From positions 375,476,114-375,540,113 of the forward strand of contig CM077676.1 of assembly GCA_039707655.1 (NCBI GenBank): a DNA stretch of 64,000 nucleotides, in the 5' to 3' direction. Every line of letters begins with the position of its first letter. The stretch's first letter is position 1. A program made the translations under genes and the position numbers. Positions 40,401 to 50,864 of the stretch are shown piece by piece. Under the pieces are notes generated by a model. That model was given only the letters and a program-made list of their open reading frames with translations. It was not told where the DNA came from and made no database searches. Origin of the DNA: Elymus sibiricus. Taxonomy: Eukaryota > Streptophyta > Magnoliopsida > Poales > Poaceae.

Positions 40401-42764
40401 AGACTGGCCCCAAGGGTGCCCGCGAGAGAATAATATTAAAGACGGGTCGGCTACAAGAGCACCCGCGAGCCGTGTGTTATCAAGTCGGAACGACAGGAAC
40501 CCTGTTCGTCTCTGCGAGTTACTAAATACGCCTAACGGATTTGGGTATTTGATCTGAGTTGGCCACTGGCCTATATGCACTACCACCACGTGGGATAATG
40601 GTTATGGGACCCTCTACATCGTATGTATCAGCCGAAAGTTCTTCAGATGTCACAGCTCATGCGAGCTGATTGTTGGGGTGGGCTGGTTACGTCACTGGTG
40701 TATTCAGTGTCGCGCCTGGGCCCCGACCACCCACGCAACGTGCAGGAGTGCAAAGGGCGATGGCCCAAGACCCCTTTGCACTTAGGATTTAGACCGACAT
40801 GTTGACCTCTCTGCTGAGCCTAGGTAGGACTGCGTCGTGTCGATCACCCGAGGCCGGGTATTACCCAGCAAGTGTGTCCGGCCAGATGTGATCGAGCGTG
40901 TTGGGTAACAGTAGTGCACCCCTGCAGGGAAGTTATCTATTCGAATAGCCGTGTCCACGGTAACAGGACGCTCAGAGTTGTATCTTGATCTGCTACAACT
41001 ACAAATGGATACTGTCACTGCTCTCGGGATCACTTTCTCGCAGGGTAGTCGAGGAAGGATCTCAGGGTTTTACTAGATATGATTGATTATATATTATCTT
41101 GCTCTACTCTCTTATGATTCTGCAAGATTGCTTCAAGATGCTAGTTTTCGATAGGCTAGGCCTCTCCCCCTCTGTTCCAGCATTTCTGCAGTTTAGTCCA
41201 AAGATATAGCCCCATTCCTTTGATACCGATGCATACTTAGTATAGTTCTGATGTCAGTCTTGCGAGTACTTTGGATGAGTACTCACGGTTGCTTTGCTAC
41301 TTCTTTTCCCCATACCCGTTTGCTGTGATCAGACAACGGAGTCCCGGAGCCAGACGCCACCGCAGGAGCCTACTACCAGGAGAGTCCCGGAGGCACGTAC
41401 TACTGGGTTGAGCCAGCCGACCAGGAGTAGTTCGAAGGCCCTAGGCAGGAGGCCTTCGCCTTTTCGATCAGTGTCGCTGTTTGTGCTAGCCTTCTTAAGG
41501 CAAACTTGACTAACTATGTATGTACTCAGATATTATGGTTTGTATGACTTATGTATTCGGGTCCTCGTGACCCCTGGTTTGTAATATGAGATTTATGTTT
41601 AAATTTGTGTTTAGAGTTGTGTTGTGATATCTTCCCGCGAGTCTCTGATCTCGAGCGTGCACGTTTGCGTGTATGATTAGTGCACGATCGAGTAGGGGCG
41701 TCACAGTTCAACTCCACATGATCTTGGAGGCTCCCAAGTGACATCTAACCAATCTAGGAGACACCACTCTCCAAAAGGTAACAAATGGTGTGTTGATGAT
41801 GAACTCCTTGCTCTTGTGCTTCAAATGATAGTCTCCCCAACACTCAAACACTTCCTCACAGATTTGGATTTGGTGAAAGAATGATTTGAGTGGAAAGCAA
41901 CTTGGGAAATGTTAGAAATCAAGGTTCAAATGGTTGGATTGGAATCTCTTGATCTCAACACATGAGTAGGTGGTTCTCTCTCAGAAAGTGTATGGTGGAA
42001 GTGTAGGCACGTTCTGATGGCTCTCTTACTTGGTAAGAGGGTGGTGGAGGGGTATAAATAGCCTTGACCTAAAATCCAACCGTTACAAGTCTTTGACCCA
42101 ACTCGGTGAAACCGACATGAAAATCTCGATGAGACCGACTAGTGTAAAAGACATGAACGTTAGGCTTTTCGGTGGGACCGATCAAAACATCTCGGTGAGA
42201 CCGAAGTGCAATGGCTAGGGCAAGACCACGTTTCGGTGAGACCGAAAATTTCATCTCGAAAATTCCGAAGTGAAGTGACATTGTTACAGCAACTTGGTCA
42301 AGCCGTCTCGGTGGGACCGAGAACCATTTCGGTTACACCAAAGTGTTAGGGTTTTGGCTGTGGCAATGGAGTGATCATCTCGATGAGTCCGAAGTAGATG
42401 TTATCGGTGGGACCAAAATGATGAACTAGGGTTTTGGACAGATGTGTTTTGGGAAAGTAATTGAGGGTTTTTGGAGCAATATCACTGAGCACTTTGAGCA
42501 ACAACCTCATCAACAATACCTCATCCCCTTTTAATAGTATTGACTTTCCTAAAGGACTCAATGTGATCTTGAATCACTAAAATGAAAATGAAGAGTCTTG
42601 TGGATGCCAAACTTGTCCTTGACATTTTGAGGGGTCCACATTCATTGGTCCTTGCCATGCCAATCATTGATCTTTTCTGAAATTTACTAGTAATATAAAT
42701 TAGATCAATGATGTATATGTCGTTATTGATTACCAAAACCACCCGGAGATTAGTTACACTTTCA
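37463..42764 (-). repeat. 5' LTR of the copia-type element, split by a solo LTR
   Basis: LTR sequence occupies 37463-37917 and 41711-42764 (about 1.5 kb in total), separated by a 3.8-kb insertion. The part at 42100-42420 carries about nine copies of the split palindrome TCGGT-NNN-ACCGA and variants. Confidence 0.82.
37918..41705. mobile_element. 3.8-kb solo-LTR-like insertion
   Basis: Begins TGTAACATCCCC and ends GGGGCGTCACA, so it has TG...CA ends and an imperfect ~12-bp inverted terminus. It is flanked by the perfect 5-bp duplication GTTCA (37913-37917, 41706-41710). It contains no gag or pol domain. The inside is a mosaic of AT-rich DNA, a GC-rich block (38450-39430) with spurious open frames, TTAATTAA-rich DNA (39440-39550), and a block from 40320 to 41700 typical of long Triticeae gypsy LTRs. 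A solo LTR is the simplest reading; a short non-autonomous element is the alternative. Confidence 0.82.
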
Positions 42765-43632
42765 CCATCCCCCTCACAACACACACAAAATTCGTGGTGT
42801 GACCGCCTACAAACACGCCAAAACATCAAGCGTTTTTAATACACTACGTGACTCCAGTCTGCCTTGCGACAATAAATCCACGCTGGTAGTTGCGCCTACG
42901 TGGGAAGAAAAGTCAAAAACGCCAAATTAGTTAGCGTGTATCAATTTTTTAGCGCATCAATATTGCCAAGTGAAATGGCGCAAGTAGACCACCCGTTCTC
43001 CTCTTCCCCGATTCCTTCATCTTCCTCTAATCACTACCGCAGGCCACCGGCAGCCGCCGCCGGAGCACCTGTCCTCATCTCCGAGTGTGTGGTCGTCGTC
43101 GGCCAGTTATGTTGCCCCATACCTGATGGAGCTGCATGGCGAGGAGCTGCTCGCGCTGGCAGAGAGGAACGCCGACGAGGCACCTCCTCGGGCAGCGGCA
43201 GAGGAGCCCGTCGGAGCCCGCCTCCAGCAGAAGTCGTTGGGGCGGGCAATGGAGAATTGAAGACCGTGACCGCGGGAAGCCGACGCTGAGGACGAACAGC
43301 AAGAGGTGGGAGGCAGTGACCAGCGAGCCAGCGGCACCCAGCCCAAGCCTAGCTGCTTGTACTTCATCTCCAGGATCTTCTGGATGATAATGAGCTTGCC
43401 GGACTCCAGCAACCAGACCGCGGCTACCTCGGGCGAGCACATTTGACTTTTGCCAGGTTAGTCAAACTGCCAGCTCGTACTAAAGACACCGGATATGTGG
43501 CGGCATCGCGGGTATTAAAGACGCCGGATTTATTGACTTGCTTACAGAGGGGCCAGTCTAGGAAATGTGATTTTGGGGTGTCAGTGGACAAATTAAGTTA
43601 AGGGGTCATTTAGTGCAAAAACACTATTCTCG
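42765..43632. other. Gene-fragment-like DNA, possible Pack-MULE piece
   Basis: A GC-rich segment (43010-43440) stands out from AT-rich surroundings. One plus frame reads PYLMELHGEELLALAERNAD, which looks like real protein but stops soon after. At 43571-43625 lies an inverted relative of 25765-25806 (CACTAAATGACC, GTCCACTGACACCCC when reverse-complemented). A captured gene fragment inside a MULE is an inference only; I cannot name the source gene. Confidence 0.4.
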
Positions 43633-43756
43633 CGTAGTGTCCCCTCACATCACTCCGCATGTATTCAGGCAGAAGGAGGCAGCAACAGTGAGTACAGAAT
43701 CTAGCTACTACTTCCCCCGTCCCAAAATATAAGACTTTTCTTGACACTATGAAATA

Positions 43757-44013
43757 CTCCTTCCGTTTCACAACGTATCGTATATAATTTTTTTGACAAG
43801 TCAAACTTTATAAATTTTGACCAAGTTTATAGAGAAAAACATATATATCTAGAATACCAAAGACATATCATTAGATACATTACAAGAAGTAGTTTCATAT
43901 TATATATATTTAGTACTGTAGATATAAATAGTTTTTTTTATAAACTTGATCAAAATTTATAAAGTTTGACTTTACAAAAAATCTATATGCACTACATTAT
44001 GAAATGGAGGAAT
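43757..44013. mobile_element. Stowaway MITE, ~257 bp
   Basis: TA flanks at 43755-43756 and about 44014-44015. The left end is CTCCTTCCGTTTCACAACGT and the right end ACATTATGAAATGGAGG. Inner inverted blocks GTCAAACTTTATAAATTTTG and its complement confirm the fold. A partial relative (CCCGTCCCAAAATATAAGAC) lies just to the left at 43713. Confidence 0.85.
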
Positions 44014-44229
44014 TAGCTTCATGGCAACGTGGACCAGTGTACTCATTGCCAGTTTGCTAAACACTGTACGTGCGACTTTGGATGACCATCTAGTATGTGC
44101 TGCCAACACGCTCAAACTCTAAGTCCCAGCTGATCACACGTGACGGAATCTAACATAACTTCAACTTTACCGTTTAGAAATTAAATTAAAGCTTAGTCTG
44201 CCATTAGAGCATCAGGGTCCAACTGCTAA

Positions 44230-44514
44230 GGCTGCTCGTAATGGTAGTATCATAGGTAGTATCATGCATGTCAACTAGGCAATTTTGATGAGGTGACATC
44301 GAATTAAATGAAAAAAATAAAGGGTTGAGTATCATACCATGATACCGTATCATATTAAATGATGTGCTACTATGTGTCATGCACGGCAATAAATGAAGTC
44401 ATCTACGATACCAACATATGATACTACGCACTACGGATGTAGTATCATACACTAGTATCATGCATGTATCATATGCATGATATTAGTATATGATACTCCC
44501 CACTACGACCAGCC
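44230..44514. mobile_element. PIF/Harbinger (Tourist-like) MITE, 285 bp
   Basis: Target duplication TAA at 44227-44229 and 44515-44517. The termini GGCTGCTCGTAATGGTAGTA and CCACTACGACCAGCC are inverted. The body is full of GTAGTATCAT and GATACTAC motifs that pair with each other. Confidence 0.87.
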
Positions 44515-44725
44515 TAACGAGACCGGCTAGGGACCAGGTGACTGAATTTCTAATTTCGGTCAGTCACTTTTTTCTTTACAATCGGCTAATTACTCTACTC
44601 GCTCGGAATTAAAAGGTCGAGATTAAAAGACCAGCTACCAGTCAAGCGAAGTCACTACTACGCATGCATGCGACTGGGAATAAAAGTGAATAGTGCATGC
44701 ATGCATGCACGATGCAAGCGAGATA

Positions 44726-45068
44726 CTCCCTCCTTTTCAGTTTACAGGGCTCATCACAAAATTTTCGTTTTTCCGTTTTATAAGTCTCAATTCTACTACT
44801 TACCATCACATGTTTGGATTTCGAGATGCATTAAATCATCCGATACAAGTATCAAGAGAAAACCAACCAATGCATGTAGAAGTTGATGGACATTTAGTGG
44901 TCATGCATGCATGCGTTGTAATTAATACATTGATACACATAACTTTTTGAGAAAAACGAGCGTGTTAATTAAGTACTTATGGAAGCTACGAAATTTATTC
45001 CACCACTCATCATCTACCTTGGTTGAAGATATTTTGAAATTGAACCCTATAAACCGGATAGGAGAGAG
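44726..45068. mobile_element. Stowaway-like MITE, ~343 bp
   Basis: TA flanks at 44724-44725 and 45069-45070. The left end CTCCCTCCTTTTCAGTTTAC pairs imperfectly with the right end, which reads CTCTCTCCTATCCGGTTTAT when complemented. The centre shows little pairing. Confidence 0.72.
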
Positions 45069-45319
45069 TAGTGCTGGTTGTGTTTGATGTAAGAAACACA
45101 GTTTTTAGTTTTTTTTTATTACGCTAACATGCATTATCTCACTATTTTCTAGAGAATAGAGGTCACAAATAAAAAACAAAAGCAACAAAAACGACTTACA
45201 TTTTCTTCACTTTGCTAACCTAATATGACCCTTTAACAATGATGAAAGACCGCACTTTCGCAATGCATAATTAAATTAAAAATAAAATAAAATTAACATA
45301 CAACTTACACAAATATTGC

Positions 45320-46560
45320 GCTTTTTTATAACATGCAAGAATAAGGGTCAGTTCTTTTGGTGGCTTCTAGAATAAGCTGGAATAAGCTGCCCCCTACCCA
45401 GCTTATTCTAGAAGCCCAACCAAATTAATTTTTTTAGAAGCCTACTAATTGAGACTTGACTAGTAGGCTTCTAAAAAAATATTTGTGGTTGGGCTTCTAG
45501 AATAAGCTGGGTAGGGGGCAGCTTATTCTAGAAGCCCAAAAAAGCCACCAAAAGAACTGGCCCTAAGCATATAATAGTGGAATTTCGAAAAAAGAAGAGG
45601 GTTTGTAACAAGTAATGAATTAGTGGCACTCTTGTTATCCTTAAAAAAGAAATAAAATAAAATAAAACTAAAACTAAATCAAAATAATGAAGTTTTCTAA
45701 GAAAATATAAATTAATAACATTGGTATTAACCATTAAGAAGAAAGACCATGTCAAATAATAAAACTAATAATGACAAAGTTTACAAAAAAACTTAACACA
45801 TATGTTTCGCCTTTTTATAATATGCAAGAATAATCATATAATAGTGGAATGTTCACAAAAGAATAAAAGTTTCCTAAAAAGAAATGAATTATTGGCATTT
45901 GTATTACATTAAAGAAGAAATTAAATTAAATTAAAACATAAAAAAATGAAAATAATGAAGGTTTTTAAGAAAGAATGAATTAGTGGCTTTGGTATTATCC
46001 TTTAAGAAGAAAGAAAATAAAATAAAAACTAAAAAATATCAAAATAATGAGGTTTTCTAAGAAAGAATGAATTTGGGGCATGCCTATTACCCTTTAAGAA
46101 GAAATAAAATAAAAAAAATCTAAAACAAAATTCAAAATAATGAAGTTTTCTAAGAAAGAATGAATTTGTGGCATGCCTACTGCCCTTTAAGAAAATGAAG
46201 TAAAATATAAAACAAAACACTGACAAAATTTGCACGCAATATACAGAAAATTTGCTCTTATTAAAAGTATGTAAGAATAAACATATGATAGTGGAATTTT
46301 TGCAATAAGTTTCCTACAAAGATTTGAATTAATGTCATTTATATTATTCTGATAGAAGAAATAAAAATAGAATTATACTAAAAATTTAAATAATATTTTT
46401 TATAAGGAATAATGTATTAGTAGTATAGGTATTACCCTTTAAGAAGGAAGAAAAATTTTAAAAAAAAAAGAAGAAGAAAATTTGCGCACAACTTTGCACT
46501 GAAATCACACTTTTTTTAATATGCAAAGATTAACCATATGATAGTGCAATTTTGACACAT
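45320..46560. repeat. AT-rich tandem repeats with a MITE insertion
   Basis: Diverged units recur with ATGCAAGAATAA.CATATAATAGTGGAAT-type starts near 45334, 45822, 46272 and 46520, and with GAAGTTTTCTAAGAAAGAAT-GAATT...CCTTTAAGAAGAAA bodies between them. No coding potential is seen. The MITE at 45345 interrupts the first unit. Confidence 0.75.
45345..45563. mobile_element. PIF/Harbinger MITE, 219-bp multi-palindrome
   Basis: Target duplication TAA at 45342-45344 and 45564-45566. The arms GGGTCAGTTCTTTTGGTGGC and GCCACCAAAAGAACTGGCCC are inverted. Inside, AGCTTATTCTAGAAGC or its complement occurs four times, so each arm is itself a hairpin. An empty version of the site exists in the neighbouring repeat unit near 45822. 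Confidence 0.92.
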
Positions 46561-46987
46561 ATTGTATAGTATTTGTATGCATATATTTACACTCACCCAA
46601 CATCATAAAAATACTCAGGAAAAGAAAAACCAACTAATAAAGAAAAAAAGCAAAACAGAAAAACAAAGGGAAAAAGGTGAAGGCTGCATCGCACCTGGTA
46701 ATGGGCTTCGGCCTGTTAAGGAATCGACTGACCCAAATATGTGGTCAGTCGATTTAACACAACCCAAACACCTCAGAGAACGAACCAGAAAAAAGAATAA
46801 CAGCACACATCACAAAGCAATATCAACGGCACACAAAATTGATTGACCCAAAATTAAATTTCAGGCTACTTACATGTAGCTAAATTGCCTGCTAACAGCT
46901 GGCCGCTTGGTAACAGTTGCTCCATCCATGTCCGCCTGCGAGCCCTACGACCTAATCCTAGGAGGCAGCCGAGGGGGACTGCATTGT
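46561..46987. other. 3' flank of intact UGT
   Basis: Downstream flank of the minus-strand UGT. A 94-codon frame at 46562-46846 is lysine-rich and without similarity I can see. Confidence 0.4.
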
Positions 46988-48349
46988 TCAGCCTGAGCTA
47001 GGCTTCACACATTGCTTCAGCTCCCCAATGAAGCGGACGAGCCGTTCCAACTCAGAGGACGACGACCCCTTCTCCGCGACATCGAGCCTCAACTGTTGCG
47101 CCATGGCTTGGGCCACCCCCCAGATCTCGTCGGACGCCATGACCTCCCTCACTGTCCTCTCCACGGCACCTCTGTCGCAGATGTCCTTCATGTCCAGCCC
47201 CGTCCTCCACACGGCATCCACAAAGCGGCTGTTGGTCTGCTGGTCGACGAAGAAGGGCCAACACACCATCGGCACGCCCTCGACGGCGCACTCCAGCGTC
47301 GAGTTCCATCCTGCGTGTGTCAGGAAGCAGCCCACCGCCCGGTGCCTCAACACGTCGCGCTGAGGAGCCCACTCGACGACGCGCCCTCTGCCGCCTTCGG
47401 CTGCCCCGACGGCTTCTCGGAGGAGCGCGGAGCTGGCCATTTGGACCATGTCCGGCCGGAGCACCCAGAGGAAGGCGTACCCGGTGGCTGCCAGGCCGGC
47501 GAGGTATTCAGTGAACTGCTCATGCGTGATCACGGCGAGGCTCCCCAGGCTCACATACACGACGGACCGGTCCTCGTGGCCGTCCAGCCACGCCATGCAC
47601 CCGTCGTCCTCCCGCCATAGGCTCGCGCTTGCGGCGAACCTCGACCTCGCGTGAAGTGGGCCTACGGCGAAGACGTCGGTTGTGCACGACGCGATGTGGG
47701 CGAGCGCTGACTGCTCCATGGACGCGGCGGTGTTGACTATGAGCGCACGTGCCTTGCTGGTACGAGCGGTGACCTCGGCAAGCTTGAGCACCAAGGGGTC
47801 TTCGTCGCCTTTTTCAGCGCAGGACAGGCCGCGAGGAAGGTCACGTCGACGGAGGAAGCCCTCCATCCCCGGAACGCCACGCACCAGGTTGTCTGCAGGG
47901 AAGGCGGTCTCGCCGAGCTCGACGAGCTTGGGCATAGACAGGAGCGCCAGGTAGCTGCACGCGCTGTGCGTGACGAAGGCGAGCGATGGGATGCCGAGCT
48001 CCTCGGCGATGTCGAAGGCGAACGGAATGGTGCTATCGGCGACAACGCATGTCACCGGCACATCGACAGCAGAGAGCAGGGCCCGGTACGCCACGCTGCC
48101 GGTCGTGGACATGGACTCCAGGAGCTCCAAGAAGCCGGGAGGGTGACCGTCGGGTTGGCCGTCGGGGATGGACAGCAAGCGAAGGCCCGGCGGAGGCGCC
48201 TGAGCAAGACGACGGAGGTTGCGCTCGGTGTGGAGGAAGCTGACTTGGACGCCGGCGTCGACGAGAGCGGTGGCGAAATGGAGCATGGGGTTGATGTGTC
48301 CCTGCCGTGGCCAAGGGAACACGAGAACGTGTACCGCGGCATCATCCAT
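46988..48349 (-). CDS. UDP-glycosyltransferase (UGT709-like), intact, single exon
   Basis: Soluble family-1 glycosyltransferase transferring glucose from UDP-glucose to a small lipophilic acceptor. The ATG at 48349 gives 453 residues, the usual length; an upstream in-frame ATG at 48451 adds 34 residues unlike the family. Catalytic His18 sits in WPRQGHINPM and Asp105 in CVVADSTIPF. The PSPG box spans residues 327-370 (begins WAPQRDVLRH, contains HAGWNSTLE, ends DQ), whose terminal Gln favours UDP-glucose. The N-terminal acceptor domain, with HTERNLRRLAQ and PGMEGFLRRRDLPR, resembles grass proteins annotated as 7-deoxyloganetic acid glucosyltransferase-like (UGT709 type). Grasses mostly lack iridoids, so the real acceptor is unknown. 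The paralogue at 17314-18656 is a pseudogene. No intron is seen and coding GC is high. Subfamily naming is from memory. Confidence 0.92.
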   Translation of the reverse strand: MDDAAVHVLVFPWPRQGHINPMLHFATALVDAGVQVSFLHTERNLRRLAQAPPPGLRLLSIPDGQPDGHPPGFLELLESMSTTGSVAYRALLSAVDVPVTCVVADSTIPFAFDIAEELGIPSLAFVTHSACSYLALLSMPKLVELGETAFPADNLVRGVPGMEGFLRRRDLPRGLSCAEKGDEDPLVLKLAEVTARTSKARALIVNTAASMEQSALAHIASCTTDVFAVGPLHARSRFAASASLWREDDGCMAWLDGHEDRSVVYVSLGSLAVITHEQFTEYLAGLAATGYAFLWVLRPDMVQMASSALLREAVGAAEGGRGRVVEWAPQRDVLRHRAVGCFLTHAGWNSTLECAVEGVPMVCWPFFVDQQTNSRFVDAVWRTGLDMKDICDRGAVERTVREVMASDEIWGVAQAMAQQLRLDVAEKGSSSSELERLVRFIGELKQCVKPSSG

Positions 48350-49532
48350 CACCGCGGCAAATCGGCCGGTCGTCCAACTCTCAGATTTAGTGGAAGCTCG
48401 GGGCCTCGGGCCGGCGTTTGCTCCAAGCGTGATGTAGGAGTAATAAACCATTTGCCAGAAGAGCCCTCCAAATTAATCTAGAGTAGCATCTCTGCACATG
48501 TCGTTGTGGAATAGAACTTGAGTTGGTACAACTCGTGACTCATGCCAAAGAGCGAAGCTACGATGCTCCTTCTACTTTTGAATATCTCCTCACTCAATCA
48601 GGTTGTCTACGTCATTGATGACAATTTGGCATCAATTCGACATGTGCTGATTGGTGAACAGCCACATTGTAAAATAAGATAAATATGTTTCAGGATCCCC
48701 AGGTGTGAACATAGACAGTGGGGGTACTGAAGGACCCGGTTGTCATTTCATTTTCTTTGAAGATCATAAATGCATACATTGGACGTATCCTTTCAGTAAT
48801 TTTCATGGAGAAAGTCCACTTTCGTCCTTTAACTTCTGCAAAATACTAAAATCTACCTTTCTCCATTAAAATTTTATTTGGTCTAATCTTGTGTCATTCA
48901 TCTGTCAAAAAAGTATATTTAGAGTCCTCAATCCCATTTTAGGACGTAAACTGGCCAGTTTACGACTTCCACTTCTCGTATGTTTTACTCCCTCCGTTCT
49001 AAATTATAAGATGTTCTGTCTTTTTCTGAATTGGATGTATGTAAGCATGTTTTAATGTGTGTGTTCATTCATTTTAGTCCGTATGTAGTCTATATTGAAA
49101 TATGCAAATTTTTAAAATACTATTATTAAATTTCATAGCCAAATATTTCAAGTGTGATATCATGTAAACAATAAATCCGATTGGTGATATTTTTATATAT
49201 TTAAACTACTCGTGGCAAGACCTTTAAAATAAGTTCAATATTCGATACATTTCAACTAATTTTATTTCACCGATTCAAAATAACATATTTCACTCAACTC
49301 AAATAAACATATTTCACCCATCTCAAAAAAGTGATTGCGCTCATTTAAAAAAAAAAATTCACTCACTTCAAAAAATGATTTCATCATAGAAAATAATGTA
49401 TTTTACTCATTTCAAAGAACCAATTTCACTAAATGCAGAAACATATTTCACTCATTGGTGTTGTTATAAGTTGTTTTGCACACTGAAAATTGAATGAGTG
49501 ATACAGGTGGGTTCAAATGTTAAAATCTAGTA
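48350..49532. other. UGT upstream region and AT-rich DNA
   Basis: 48482-48608 is homologous to the upstream region of the UGT pseudogene. A half Stowaway (CTCCCTCCGTTCTAAATTAT start at about 48988, no matching right end) spans roughly 48988-49105. The rest is AT-rich with repeated ATATTTCACTCA motifs. No clear TATA box for the UGT was identified. Confidence 0.5.
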
Positions 49533-49613
49533 CTCCCTCCGTCCCATAATATAAGAGCGTTTTTTACACTACACTAGTGTCAAAAACGCTCTTATATTAT
49601 GGGACGGAGGGAG
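49533..49613. mobile_element. Stowaway MITE, 81-bp near-perfect hairpin
   Basis: TA at 49531-49532 and 49614-49615. The arms CTCCCTCCGTCCCATAATAT and its complement, then AAGAGCGTTTTT and AAAAACGCTCTT, leave only a short loop (ACACTACACTAGTGT). Confidence 0.95.
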
Positions 49614-49615
49614 TA

Positions 49616-50470
49616 TCATTTATCAGTTTCAATTAACTCATTTCACGCATTCGTGTTGTTCTAAGAAGTCCCCACACAGATTTCACTCATCCACATATTT
49701 CACAAAAGTTTGAACATATGGAATGTGAAATAGGTTTGTTTCACATATTTCTTTTCAAATAGGTTTCTTTTGAATATTTGTTCACTCATATTCACAAATA
49801 TAATTTTTTAGTTTCACTAACTTATTTCACTCAAAAACACATTTTACTCATTCGTTTTGTTCTAAGTACATAGTCACTCCCCATACATATTTCACTCATC
49901 CAATTTTTTTTAAAAATTCAACATATGAAATTTTTGAAATAGGTTTGTTTCACATATTTCTAGTGAAATAGGTTTGTCTCACATATTTGAAATATGTTTC
50001 TTTTGAATATTTGTCCACTCATCGTCACAAATATAATTTTTTTAGTTCCAGTTAACTTATTTCACTCATTCGTTTTGTTCTAAGCAGTCCCCACACATAT
50101 TTCACTCATCCAAATATTTTAAAATTTCAACAATTGAAATGTGTGAAATAGGTTTGTTTCACATATTTCTAGTGAAATAGCTTTATTTCACATATTTCTT
50201 TTGAAATAGGTTTATTTTGAATATTTCTCCACTCATTGTCACCAATATAATATTTTAGTTTCAATTAACTTATTTCACTCAAAAACATATTTCACTCATT
50301 CGTTTTGTTCTAAGCAATCCCCACACGGATTTCACTTGTCCACATATTTAAAAAAAAATCAACATATGGAATGTGAAATAAGCTTGTTTCACATATTTCT
50401 TTTGAAATATATTTGTTTAAAATATTTCTTTTTAGATAGTTTTGTTTTAGAAAACTTATTTCACTCATGT
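49616..50470. repeat. ~200-bp tandem repeat with ATTTCACTCA motifs
   Basis: Four diverged copies starting near 49627, 49812, 50044 and 50255. Each has AGTTTCAATTAACTTATTTC, TTCGTTTTGTTCTAAG, CCCCACACATATTTCACTCA and GAAATAGGTTTGTTTCACAT blocks in the same order. Confidence 0.8.
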
Positions 50471-50864
50471 TGTAGTTCAAAATTAAAACATGTTTGAAAT
50501 AAGTGGATTGAAACAGATTGAGTGAAATAAGTGGATTGAAACGTTGAAATTAAAACATGTCTGAAATTTATCCTAGATTGATCTTGTTGTAAAGGTGTTG
50601 ACACCAGAAGCTCAATTATATAAATTATTTTAGAAACAAAATTATGGTTCAAAAGATACGAATGATTGAAATTGTGACAGAGAAAATAAAATATTATACT
50701 TGATAATGATTTCATGGCTTCATGCAGGTGTGAGAGGGGGAGGAGATAGTGCATGCGTCATGTACTTGATAATGACTTGACTAGTGGGTCCCGCTATGAT
50801 TTGACTTAATGCAGTATACCAGTACTGGGCTGGGAATACAGACATATACCATGTGCATACGGAC
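50471..50864. other. AT-rich intergenic DNA
   Basis: Nothing recognised; TTGAAATAAGTGGATTGAAAC motifs continue from the neighbouring tandem repeat. Confidence 0.4.

Larger units (their letters stand above)
25811..42764 (-). mobile_element. Gag-only copia-type element hosting two nested insertions
   Basis: Outer element of the nest. Its 5' LTR (37463-42764, interrupted) begins on the minus strand at 42764 and ends CCTACA at 37463. The primer site TGGTATCAGAGC (minus strand, 37460-37449) matches the initiator Met-tRNA. Gag follows immediately; no protease, integrase or reverse transcriptase is visible, so the element is non-autonomous. The 3' LTR copy (25811-26300) is truncated. The shared 490 bp of the two LTRs differ at roughly 16-17 positions by my count (about 3%). 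Flanks are CCCCC on the left and CCATC on the right, so no clean target duplication supports the ends; with an end at 42767 the right flank would be TCCCC. Confidence 0.8.

Noticed and set aside
25806..42769. Clean target duplication for the outer copia element
   Set aside because: Left flank CCCCC and right flank CCATC (or TCCCC with a shifted end) do not match well enough.
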